From Ficedula albicollis (Eukaryota > Chordata > Aves > Passeriformes > Muscicapidae): a stretch of DNA of 64,000 nucleotides. Of this stretch, positions 1-12,300 are shown piece after piece; position 1 is the stretch's first letter, and each line of letters starts with the position of its first letter. The notes under the pieces are model-generated. The model did not search any database. It was not told where the DNA came from and worked only from the letters and a program-made list of their open reading frames with translations. Location of the stretch: the NCBI RefSeq assembly GCF_000247815.1, contig NC_021677.1, positions 15,034,657 to 15,098,656 of the forward strand. The letters are read 5' to 3'. Both the position numbers and the translations under genes were made by a program.

Positions 1-100
1 AGCAACTGATGGATTTGCAAGAGAAAAGTGCTTTATCTATCATTACCCAACTGGTACAAAAATCTGGTCCTGAAGTAATTGTTTGTATTAGTAGTAAAAT

Positions 101-148
101 ACTATTTTCACACCTCAAATAACAGTGGTGTTGAGGTGTGAAAATAGT
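101..148. repeat. Perfect 18-bp inverted repeat (hairpin) in a NAP1L4 intron
   Basis: Arms at 101-118 and 131-148 are exact reverse complements around a 12-base loop. The structure ends 94 bases before the exon at 243. It could be a small MITE-like remnant or an intronic RNA stem; no family was recognised. Confidence 0.8.
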
Positions 149-242
149 GACTATTTTTGCTGTGACTGCTGAGAGACACAGTATGACAAAAGCACTATAA
201 ATCAATGCAAATTTGTTTAAAAGGGGTTTTCTGTCTTCATAG

Positions 243-342
243 AAAAGCTGGCAGACCAAGTGATGCAAAATCCACAGGTCCTGGCAGCTCTTCAGGAACG
301 TCTTGACAACGCACCACTCACTCCTTCAAGTTACATTGAAAA
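243..342 (+). CDS. NAP1L4: NAP1L4 coding exon (first in window)
   Basis: The exon follows an acceptor ending TTCATAG and ends before donor GTAAGT. It begins at the second base of a Glu codon, so one base comes from an upstream exon outside the window. It encodes the segment beginning KLADQVMQ and ending TPSSYIE, followed by a split Asn codon (AA|T). This matches the conserved N-terminal region of NAP1L4. Confidence 0.93.
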
Positions 343-3300
343 GTAAGTACTGGGCATGATAAAATTCTTGAAAGACTGAAAGCATAATAGAATATTATTG
401 CTGTGCAATTAAGGTACGAAATTAGAATAAATGATTCACTAAGAAAAATGGTTTGCTTAACCTGTGATTCATAGTGTCTTACTTTTGGAAGGAAGAGTGA
501 AGTTCTACTTTATGCAAACTTGCAAACAAAATTTTGTCCTGTTCAGTATTTACTGTGGCCATTTATTGTTTTGGGTAGAAATAACTCCCCTCCCCTCCTT
601 TATTTCCTTCTGTGACCCTTACTCTGACCTGGTATGTGCTACATTGGCTGATGATTTCTGTAAGATTACTATCTTGGCTGTATTGGAAAGTTCAGGACCT
701 GTATATCCCTAGTTTGAAGCTTAGTTTTATATTGACTGTAAAGTAGATTATATGCTGCCTTTAGTAAATATTTACCCTTTTATTTCTTGACTGAGAATAG
801 CTGGTTGTAGACCACTCTTTAGAGAACACACATGTTCTGTAAAGAGATCTTTTTACATGACTGTATCTAAATGCTTAATAATTTAAAGTGCAGATGGGCA
901 ATGTGTGCTTTATGAGTATGACCCCATGAATCAAAGCTTTCTGCTGTAGAATGCACGGTTCTTATTTTTCATAGATGGATCAAAACAAATCTAGTCTCAA
1001 AGTTTAGGTGTAAACAAAGGTATTAATTTCAGATCTGTGAACTACACGGGGAGGGTAGTGGCCCCAGGGAATGGAACAGAAGATAACACCTTTGAGAACA
1101 ACTTGGGTAGGAGAGGATTCTTTCAACTTTTTGAAATAGGTTTTGGGGAAACATGTATGTTTGACATAAGCCGTTTATTTAAAATTTGTACGTAGTTATA
1201 AGCAACCTGTTTTTCAGTAATAATGTGAAATAATGCTGAGGCAACTAACTTTTAACTTTAAATAATTTTGCTTTTTAGTTTTCCAAAAGCAGTGATAAGA
1301 AGAATTGATGCCTTGAAAAAGCTCCAGGTGAAATGTGCCCATATAGAAGCTAAATTCTATGAAGAGGTACATGACTTGGAGAGAAAATATGCCGCACTCT
1401 ATCAGCCTCTTTTTGATAAGGTGGGAAAATTATGTATATAATTTTTATTTCTTTGTTCCTGTCTGTTCTGGTTGCGCATATATAATTTTACATCTTCATA
1501 TATATAATTTTACATCTTCAATTACGTTTTTTGGTTTTTTAACACAGAGAAGAGAGTTTATTAATGCATATATAATTTTACATCTTCAATTACATTTTTT
1601 GTTTTTTTAACACAGAGAAGAGAGTTTATTAATGGGGAAGCTGAACCCACAGATGCAGAGTCAGAATGGCACAGTGAAAATGAGGATGAGGAAAAACTGG
1701 CTGTGAGTATAAGCTGGGTCGTCTGCTGTGGGTATATCGGATTATCAGAGTTAAATTATTGTTCTTGCCATTGAAAGAACTTTTGTGTCAGTGATGTGTT
1801 CCTGTGATGAATACACTGTTATGTCCAGTGAAAACTTCTACACCGTTAATTTAGCCTTTCTTCAAGTTTGTGACTTGTGGGAATTGAGGATTTGCCTTTG
1901 TTGGCACTGTTCGTAACCTGTTAACAGCACCTTCCTGCTAATGGGTTCCATTCCAGTGCTACATGAAACCCTAAGATGATAAAGGACTGGTTGGTTCTCC
2001 TCCTGTCCCCATTATTTTAGGGGACATCATTAGCTTTGATTTTCATAAATACAGGTGAGACACTTGTCACAGAGTCATAAAGCAGAGCCAAGCTAACAAA
2101 ATGTCTGCTTGGCTGGTGGATTCTTACTTGTCTATTGAGTAGGAGCTGTCTAGATCGAGGAGGTATAATATAGTCTGTGGGCTGCCTGTTACTTTTTCAG
2201 CATCATTTCTGGAAATGTGTGCTCAGGCTTTGTCTCAGCAAAGTGACCTACTTAGAAAACTCTTTTTGTCATTCTGTCAGGTTTTCTTTGCATTTCTTAG
2301 CCTGATTTCTACTAGGTTTTTTTTTTGAATGCTGTTCTGTATTCAGAGTGAGTTGTTTTCTTTGTTTTTACTGATCTCCAGAGATCTAGCATGGCACAGT
2401 GCTCTGTGTGCATGAGCAAAAAAACGTTCCTTAGGCTCTGTGTATATACAGCATTGACGGGCCATATTCCACACAATAAAATCAGAAACGTGTCTAGATG
2501 GGAAATAAATTGCAGCTTCTCATTCTTGGTTCGTCATAACCCAGGCAACTGCCAAAAGCATCTTAAGTATCTGCTGCTATCTAGTGGTGTAAAAGGAAAG
2601 GTGCAGCTAATTAAGACTGAATTTCCAGGGTTATTTAGGATTGAGAAATTACTTCCTTATTCTTCTCTTTTATAACATTTGACATCAGTTATGTGGAGGG
2701 CATCCTATTTCCTAAAACAGTAACAATTAGATGCAGCATAATAATGAAAAATACCTGTAAAAAAAAACTTTACAAGTATTCTGTAAAATGGGGAAGCTAT
2801 AGCATCATTTCAGAGGGCAAAGTTAAACTTTAATTCTTAGATGAAGTGCTGTAGGTGGCTTATGGAACTGTAGAAAGGAAATTAATAGAAAAATAGAAAT
2901 CCATTTATATTTCTTTCTCTTTATAGAAAGTGTTTTAATTATTTCTATTTGTCACATCAGTGAAGCAGACACTTGGTCTATTTAGTCTTCATCTAGAGTT
3001 TCAAATGAATTGAAAATAAATCTGAATTGCATATATGTCAGCTGTGTAAATAAACCTTGTATCTCAACTTCATCTGCAGAGGAAAAAAAAAGTAGATTTC
3101 AAGTGTTCCTTAAACACAGCTTCAGAGATGGCATTTGTTTTGTACTTCTATCTGTTTATTAGATAAACTTAGAAGGCATAATTTAATTTCTCAGCTGTTT
3201 CTGTATTTCTTTCCCAGGGAGACCTGAAAAATGCAGTGGTAATAGATGAAAAAGCAGAAGAGACAAATGTCAAAGGAATTCCAGACTTCTGGTTTACTAT

Positions 3301-6300
3301 CTTTAGGAATGTAGATATGCTGAGTGAATTAGTACAAGTAAGTTTCTACTCTGAAATGAGCAACTCCTGTTGTGTTAAATGAATTACTGCTTTTCACATT
3401 AATAGTCAATCCTTGTGGAGTATAAGTCAATCCTTTGGTGTGAGACACCAAATCTTTTGAGTCTTTGGAATCCCTGATGATGCTTGAAATGATGGACAAG
3501 CATTTTAGTTTAATCCATAAAGGATTATTTTTGCAAGATTATAAGAATACCTGTGGATTGGCTGAATTCATGTTAAATAGCTTAAGTAGTTATGCCTGCA
3601 CTTGTATTAATTGCTTTTAATGCTGTTAAAGAAGAATTCTCTGGTATGTGTCTTCTGTGAATCTTCCTGGTAATAAATACCCTGAATGAGGTTACTATAT
3701 CTTCAGTAATACATCCTAGCAGCTTTGTGTACTGAAGATGAGCCCTAAAATGACTGAGAATTTGCAACTATGATTAAGTAATTTAGATCCACATTTTTAC
3801 TTTAGATGAAATTGTTGAATTAGTTACAAAGTTTGGTTCTTAAGAGAGACTGTTTTTCCAAATATTGCCTGCTGAATTGGATTTTACTTTTTTTCTGCTT
3901 AGGAATATGATGAACCTATCTTGAAACATCTGCAGGATATTAAAGTTAAGTTTTCTGAACCAGGACAGCCTATGGTGAGTTTTCTCTGCTTCTTTCTCAT
4001 GAAGATTGTGGTAATGAAGTGAGCAGTGTTCCAAAATATTCATTCAGCTCTCTTTGGCTGCAGTGTGTTTGGGGAAAATTTCTTCCTAAGCTATTCTTTT
4101 CATACTTTGCCTATGAAAGATTTATCTTCAGCTTTCCCGACTCTTTGCTCTTTCATGCTAAGCCTGGACGGCTCTGACATTGCTGTAGTATCTAGATTAA
4201 AATTCTGGATTAATTCTGTCTAGTTTTTGCTGCTTTCTTTTTATCTCTCAAATTCAAGTATGGCTGCTCTTAGTAATACAATTACATGGCTGCTTTTGAT
4301 TGGAAAATGAATTTTGGGGAAAATTCTGGATAGCAAATATTTTATCAAAAGAGATGTGACTTGGTAATATTAATCAAAATATTATAGATACTGTGCCTGT
4401 TGAAAAGAACAGAAAATATATTAGTATTATAAAAGTGTATCTCCTGAGTGGTTTTTTAAAGTACTACTTCCTTTTCTTATTTTTGGAAATTTTTTCTTGT
4501 TGAAGTTTGATGTACAAAAACAGATACTGTGTTTGTTGAAAAAAAGTTGTTCTGCTGCTTATTCAATTTATGGAGACTATACTTATTCCTTGAATTCCAT
4601 TTGATGGGGAGGCAGGGAGAAGAATGGAATTTGAGCCTACACATACTTTCTTTAGATTTTGTCATTCTGGCTTTATGTTTTGTATTTTTTTGTTTTCCCT
4701 TATGGAGTAATAGTCTTTTCATAATGACTGAAATAAGTGCAAGACAAGCAGCATTGAAGATTCGCATAAGAAAGATGGGAGGACTTTCTCAGAAGAGCTT
4801 TTAATGGTTAATAGCAAGTTGGTTTTGAGTTTTGTTTTTTATTCCTTATTGTCTTTATTCTACTTGTACTGAAACACTCAAGCTGATAATATGCAAGAAA
4901 GTAGTATGGCAGAGAAAAACTGAGAATTAAGTTTCTAAAATTGATGGGGCTTAGAGAGAGAATATGAGTGTTATGAAGAAATGTTGATATGAATTGTTGA
5001 AGCACAAAGTAAGGTGTTCTAAGAAGTTTGCTTTAGCTTGAAGCATATCTATCAAGTGGCATTTGGATGAGATGGGAATATGAAGCACAAAGTAAGGTGG
5101 TCTAAGAAGTTGGCTTTAGCTTGAAGCATATCTATTCAGTGGCATTTGGATGAAATGGGAATAGGGTTTTTTTTTGCCTACATCATTTTTATGTTCTCAT
5201 TCAGCTTTGTTTTATAATTTAAACACTAGATTTGTCTGGTCTTGCACTGTTCGTAACCTTTTGACAGCATTTTTCTGTAAATAGGTTCCATTCCAGTGCT
5301 ACATTAAATCCAATAATGGAAGGCTGACAAACTCCATGTCCCTTCTGTATTTGGAGACAAAGGATGTGCTCCTAACTGCTTGAGTGAAACCTGTTCTGCA
5401 GCTGTGTGTGACTGTCTTATCTGCAATTCTTTGTTGAAAATTGGTGCAGCAGTGGTAGCTTTGTACTGTGTGAACTTCACACAACCAGTGTGTCACAGAT
5501 ACACTAGTTCTGTTGGGGATTAGGTTTTGCTGTTGAAGGAATACATGATAATTAGGATTTACTGTTGACTCTAAACAACTAATCATAGTTATGGCACTCC
5601 AAAAGTGGATTTACCTGACTGCAGTTAAAGTGCTTCAAAGTCCTGTCTGTTATGGCCTGCACATAGAAACTTCTGTGTGAAGCATAAGTGATCCATTACT
5701 ATTTGCTTTTACTTATTTATAACCATATGGATAAATAAGTATTGTTTGTATCTACATATATTTTATAATTATAATTTATATTTACATACTTATTTGGACA
5801 TCAGGATCCTTAGCTAGCATATTCAGATCTGGATGATGCATCTATAAATGGTATAACTTAAGTATCTTTAAAAGGCAGTTTTCTTTTTTTTTTTAACTTC
5901 ATGAGAACATATTTGATAAAAAAAAACAAACTCCGGAGATATCCAAATAAAGAGTGTTGGAAAGGTTATTACAGCACTTTAAATATTATGTGTAGCTTGA
6001 AGCTTCTTGTCTCCTAATTAGCAGGTATACAAGGAAATGCTGTGTGCAGATATTTTTGTCTTGCTAGCCCTTGGGATCCTGCATGCTAAGTAGTGCCACT
6101 GGTTGGTTATTTATAGCCCCAGTGATGGTTTATGGGATTATTTGGGTATGAGTGTTCGTCACTGGTTGTGGATAAGCTAAGTTTGTAACTCTTCCCTTGA
6201 GCACGTTTGCCAGAGAGAGATTAGCCTTAGCTGAAGACAGCTTCCAAACCATGCAGCTGTCTTGAGTTGCTTTAAAGGGAAGTAAGGCTGACCTAAGCAA

Positions 6301-9300
6301 TGTGAAGTCAACACAGATGTTCCAGTGTACTGCTGGGTCCCAGTGGCTTCCTGTCCTTATACAGAGGGCACGGGGGTTGGGAAGGCTGCTGTTGCCATTG
6401 GTCTCCATCACTCCTTGACTACTCTCTTAGCAGGTATGAGTCATGTGAGGAGATTCATGAGGTCTTAGGAAGATTAGGGGCCTTTGGGCGATGAGTGAGG
6501 GATAAATATCTGTGATGAGCAGGCTGTTGTCCTGAGTTATTTATCCTGTCTGCACCTGAATAGCTTTGAAAAAGAGGATGGTAAGGCAGACTTGGTGATA
6601 ACATTCAGTTTTCTGGCCTGAGTCTAAAGAATTCCTGGGGGAAGTATATTCAGGGTTGCTCTTTTGACAGTTAAGTAATTTGTTTTGTATGCAGATTAGG
6701 GCTAATTCATAAGGCATATTACTGGGAGAGTAAATAAAATATTTAGGCAACTGTTACACATGCTGTGGCTGGGCAGTGGTATTGGAAGCTTTGGCATTCA
6801 GTCCTTCTGTTGTGCTGAACTGACCTGCAGACTTTCTCTCCCTTCAAGCCACTAAATCAATGTTGCCAAAAACCTTTTTCCTTTATTGTTTCCCCAATTC
6901 CAAGACAGCTTGATTTCTGGTGTATTTTAAAAAGTTCATGGTTGGTCCTGAGTGCAAAGTGTGCATATACAGTAGCATTGTGCAAGCAGTTTAGAAACCT
7001 TTACAGATCTGAAAATTGATGCATCATGGATGCTGTGGTTTTCTGTAACTGGAGCCTTTTGTTCTCCATGTAAGAAACTGAATCTCTGCAAACAATTTTT
7101 GGGTGCCAGAGGAGGTTCAAACATAACCAGAAACACCTGCTTCAGGCTGTAAAGCTGCTGAGACATGTTGGTTGTAGGATTCAGTTTATGAAGTCTCTGT
7201 TCTTTTGCAGGATTTTCTATTATCAAATGCGTTGGTTGTAGGATTCAGTTTATGAAGTCAGTGTTCTTTTGCAGGATTTTCTATTATCAAATGGAAAAAA
7301 CTGCTCTGGTTCCTGGGGGAGTGTGCTATTTAAATAGACTCCTGCAATCTAAATTGTGCTTTAATTGGAAATAAAGTCTGATTCTCTTAAGATCATGATA
7401 TTGATCAGACTTGGGGGAGCAATAGAATCACATGATGGTGTTCTAATGTTAAAATGACTTCAGAATAACAACTTCATCCCTAGTGCAAGGATGATGAGAG
7501 GCTTCCATAGGAAATTAAGACCTTTCTGAAAGTACTTATTTCTAAGGTTGCTTTTAAAACAGCAGTTCTGTATGTGAAGGTGAATGAAATGTACTAATTA
7601 CCTGTTTATAATTTGAGTCTAAGCCAAGGTTGTTCTAGCTACTTGTACATTTGAAATTCGTTGACATTCATAATATCCTGTTTCTGCTGTAGTTTGAAAT
7701 ATGTTTGCCATCAAATTACAATTTTTCTTTTTTATTTTCAGAGTTTGGTTAATGATAATTTTGCTGATGCACTATTTCATAGGTGAAAGTTAATGGTAAC
7801 ATAAAATTTCTTCCAGTCTTTCTCGCTAGAGTTCCACTTTGGGCCCAATGACTACTTTTCTAATTCAGTCCTGACAAAAACATACAAGATGAAGTCGGAG
7901 CCAGACAAGACAGATCCCTTTTCATTTGAAGGACCTGAAATAGTTGATTGTGAGGGGTAAGGAAAACTGAAATTCAAAAAAGCTTCTGAAGTGAAAATAT
8001 TTTGGTTTGTGGGTTTGTTTTGTTTTGTTTTTTGTTTTTTGTTTTTTTTTTTTGCTTACTGTGATAATGATTAGAAAAGATAAAATTGTTACTGACTGCA
8101 AAACTGATGATGATGGTGATGTTACTCTCAGCATGCAGAAGTAACAGATGCATAGATGGAGATGTATTTTAAAATTGTGTGCATTTTAAATTGAGCACCT
8201 TTCGAATGTAATGGTTCTCGAATGGAGGTAACAGACCTCTTACTTCCAGATAGCTGGGTAAATTATTTTGAGTTTTTACTTTTCACAGACTACCCCCCTC
8301 CTCAATCTGATGAGTGGCCTTGGACTCTCTTGGATTCTTGTCATCTCCTCAGCAGTTTTTATTCCAGCAGGAATTGGTTTATTATTATCAGGCAGGAATA
8401 GGTCACATGTATCATGTGTTCTTTCAGCCTGTTTTGAGGCTGGAGCATAAAGACCGTGCAGTTTGATCCTGGAAGCTGTGGCTAATGCAGCAATTTTATA
8501 AAATTTTATTGTTTTTGCAAAACACATTCAGGAACAGCTGTGGATGGTAAATTCTCATGTCTGTTCTGGAAGCCTGTTGAGTGAACAACATTAGAGTTTT
8601 CTGGGAGGTCAAAGAATCGTTCCATCTAAACTAACCCTTTCTCTTTGCATCCATGATTTCTGCTCTATAACCAAATTCCAGTGCCACACTGGAGCAGAGC
8701 TGACACAAATGAAAAATGGCTTTTGTACCCTATTTTTCTTTGCATCTAAGTATTCTTTTCTGTTGGTGATTATTTTGTTTTTAGTTTCTTTTCTCTATCC
8801 TTTCAAGGGCGTGTTTTGGTGGTTTGGTTTTTGGAGTTTTCTAAGTGACCAATACAAAAAAACCAAATACTTGGTTCTCTGAGGGCATGCTGACAACCTC
8901 AAAGCCTGTTGGCTTTTGAATCCGGCATTCACCTGCAGTGAGGCAAAATGTCTTCTTGGATGTTTAGTGGAAATTGTGCTGAAGTAACAGAGTACTCCGT
9001 TTTGAAGAAAACTTTAGTTCATTACAGCAATGAGTATTACAGAGGAATGCTTTTCTGGATTGCTGCCTTGTCCAAACTTTGATTTCAGTTGATTTTTCCT
9101 GAGGAAGGTGTTAGATGTGGTACAAGTAGAGCAGGAAAACATGTGTGTGCTTATTGTACAAGTTAAGCATAAAACTGGTGACTTTGACCATCTATAGGAC
9201 AAAATGTTTTTAGGGCATTTAAGGGTTACTGTGACACCTTTATTTCCATTATGGGAGAATTAGCTGTGTTTGCGTCTATAGGACAAAATGTTTTTAGGGC

Positions 9301-12300
9301 ATTTCAGGGTTACTGTGACACCTTTATTTCCATTATGATAGGACAAAATGTTTTTAGGGCATTTAAGGGTTACTGTGACACCTTTATTTCCATTATGGGA
9401 GAATTAGCTGTGTTTGCCCCTGTGCAGCTTTGGAAAAACTTGTTTGAATGGAGAGAGACTTTTCACTGAGTGTCAGTTTGTACAGCAGCAGAATGGAACT
9501 GAAAATTAGGCTCTCTTCAGCTTGATGTGCTTGGCTGCCAAGTCAGTCTGAGCACTGCTCTTCGGAGAGCTCAAACACCCCCTCTCCCTGGCCACTCTTT
9601 GGACATGCATTTTTAGGGTACATGGACACTGCCTTGACCTGTAGTTAAAGGATGTGATGTGTTATTTTCTAACAGTCTGACTGGTGAGATATTTTCAGGA
9701 ATAGCTTAATCCTGTCCTTGGTTATAGAAGTCCAGTTGTTGGGCCAGAGGTATTGAATTGTGGGTGGAGTGGCGGCAGTGATTACTCTGCCAAGACAAAC
9801 TTGTATAGCATTGTCATTTAGGGAAATATTTGACCTGTCCAACATACACCTCATCTCTAGGACGATGAGCTAATTCATATCTCATCAAGCAGCTTTATCT
9901 AGAGAGTGATAAGCCGTCTTGGCCTTGAGCTTGCTGCTCTGCTGCTCAGTTCCTTCTTTTTCCTGGTGCCTTGTGTTAAAACGCTGTTTCTCACCTGCTG
10001 TCTCTAGGTGTACCATCGACTGGAAGAAAGGAAAAAATGTTACAGTTAAAACAATCAAGAAGAAACAGAAACACAAGGGCCGAGGCACAGTTCGGACAAT
10101 TACTAAACAAGTACCTAATGATTCATTTTTTAACTTCTTCAGCCCAATAAAGGGTAAGTTTGGAAATTAAGAATTTAGGATCCTTAAAATATGTTTATAT
10201 GTATATGTATTTGTTTTTATGTGACTTAGACATTCAAACTATTTATACTGCTGCATTGTAAAGTGCTTTCTAGAGGAAGATTGCAAACATCTATCCCATC
10301 CAAACAGATTATTTTATTCTGATGTTATTCTGTAGAATTTGACCAAAAGGTGTGCAGTGTAAAGAGGATTCATAGTATGGAAAGAGTCTCTTGTAGATTC
10401 TCTAAAAGAAGTTAACACGTTTTGCCACAGGATGGCTCCATGCATCACTTTGTTTCTAACATGCAAAAGAAATGTGTTCCATTGTTGGTCAAGCTACAGC
10501 ATGGCAGTTTCATTGAAACATTTGTCAAGTGACAGAACTTTCTGTAGTTTATTCTGTGATTAATTAGTGATCCCTGATACTCCGTACGTAATTGTCTCAT
10601 TTTCCTAGTCTAATGTTAGATGTGTACTCACATATTAAACAATTTAGATGGATTCCAACACCATTATTTTTTTTCTTGGTACATCTTTCATTGTTCTCTT
10701 CTGCAAATATAGGTGAGGGAAGTAGTTTATTTTGTGGACTAAAGGGGCCCTACAAGAAAGGTGGTGAGGACTGTTTGCAAGGGCATGTAGGGACAAGACA
10801 CAGGAATGGCTTTAGGCCAAAAGAGGAAGGTTTTGGTTAGATATTGGGAAGAAATTCTTGACCATGAAAGTGGTGAGACACTGGAATAGTTTGGGGCATC
10901 CATAACTTCTCTGGGCATTCCTGGAAGTGTTCAAGGCCAGACTGGATAGGGTTTTCAGCAACCTGGTTTTGTGAAACATATCCTGCCCACAGCAGAGAGG
11001 TTGAAATGTAGTGATCTTTAAGGTCCCTTCCAGCCCAAACTATTAGGTGTACTGAACAAAATGGTTCTTTGTTCTGTTGTGGGCTGTTATGAACTACCTG
11101 TCCCTCCTAATTAACACTGCAGATCCCCATGTATGTAGGTTAAGAAACATGGGATGTGTATTTCCAAAGTTGAGGGTGGTTTGGTACAGAAATGTCCTTT
11201 AATTTTTGTTGCTACTTTGAGGCAAGGATGGAGATTTGTCTGCTGTTGGTGTTATGTTGTTCTTTTACGTACTCAAAGGATACACTTTGGAATTACCTGT
11301 ATAAGATAAGACACTGACGTCTGCTGGCTGCAGATACTTGCATTTTCAACTTGAGAACTGAGCCAAATGATCACTTTCAGAGTAGGTCATAGTAGTGCAG
11401 AGAAGGGAGATACATTTTGATTTGTGTTGGGATTTTTTGCATTGATACGGTGTTTTTTGTTGTTGGTTAGTTGCTTGGGTTTTTCTTTAAGCAAGCAAAA
11501 CACCCACCCTGTTCCACGCTGGTTACAGTACTTCTGTAACCAAGCCTCTTCTCCACAGTGCTTTGCAGATTCATGTCAAAATGTTCATCTATTTAGTTCC
11601 AGTTGTTTTGGGGGAGAGGAGATTATTTGTAGTGCTCCAGCCAAAAGAAGTTACTGTAATTGCAGCATTAATAGGGAAACAAAATACGTTCATCCACATG
11701 TCCTCTGAACCCATTCTTGTAGAAAGAGTATTTCCTTACGCAAAAATCTTTGACATCCAAATGGCAGCTTTGATGCTTTAACTACAAGTGAAATTCTTTC
11801 AAGTATGGTTTCTGTAGATTTAACTTAATACTAATCTGAATTGTCCTAGTTTTAATAGTTACCTTGTGAAGCTTTTATAACCTGTGTGTTCTATGAGGTC
11901 TGTATGCTGTGTTGTGTCATCTTGAATACCGAGATGGATGAGACCATACAAGCATTTCTTAAATTTGTTGTCTTTTCTTTTTTCAGTATCTGGTGATGGA
12001 GAGTCATTGGTAAGTTTTTTAAAATGGCACAATTGCTCTTTGCCACATCCTTTTTGCCAAGACACTGTACAGTGACTATAGGGTTCTTTTATCAAGTATT
12101 GTGTATTTTTATTGTTATATTTGCTTTTGACAAAGCTGGGTTTCACCTTGATAAAGTGAAAGATACTTTCAGCTTCTCCAAGTAATCCATTGACAGTTCA
12201 CTGTCCCGCAGCTTGCTGATCCAAGGTCACTTCCAGTGGTCACTGGAAGGTCATTATTTTCCCTGTCCATTCAGCAGTACTGCATGGCTGGTACCTGACT

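Larger units (their letters stand above)
3975..7816 (+). other. NAP1L4: NAP1L4 intron hosting the second snoRNA and two tandem duplications
   Basis: This 3.8-kb intron contains the snoRNA paralogue at 5242-5362, the 83-bp duplication at 4999-5163 and the 64-bp duplication at 7167-7293. No other gene was seen. Confidence 0.8.

Noticed and set aside
1548..1565. Upstream copy of the NAP1L4 exon start as the real exon boundary
   Set aside because: It gives a stop after 20 codons; the downstream copy continues the conserved protein.
8100..8150. TGATGATGATGGTGATG as a C/D box snoRNA C box
   Set aside because: No convincing D box and terminal stem at suitable distance.
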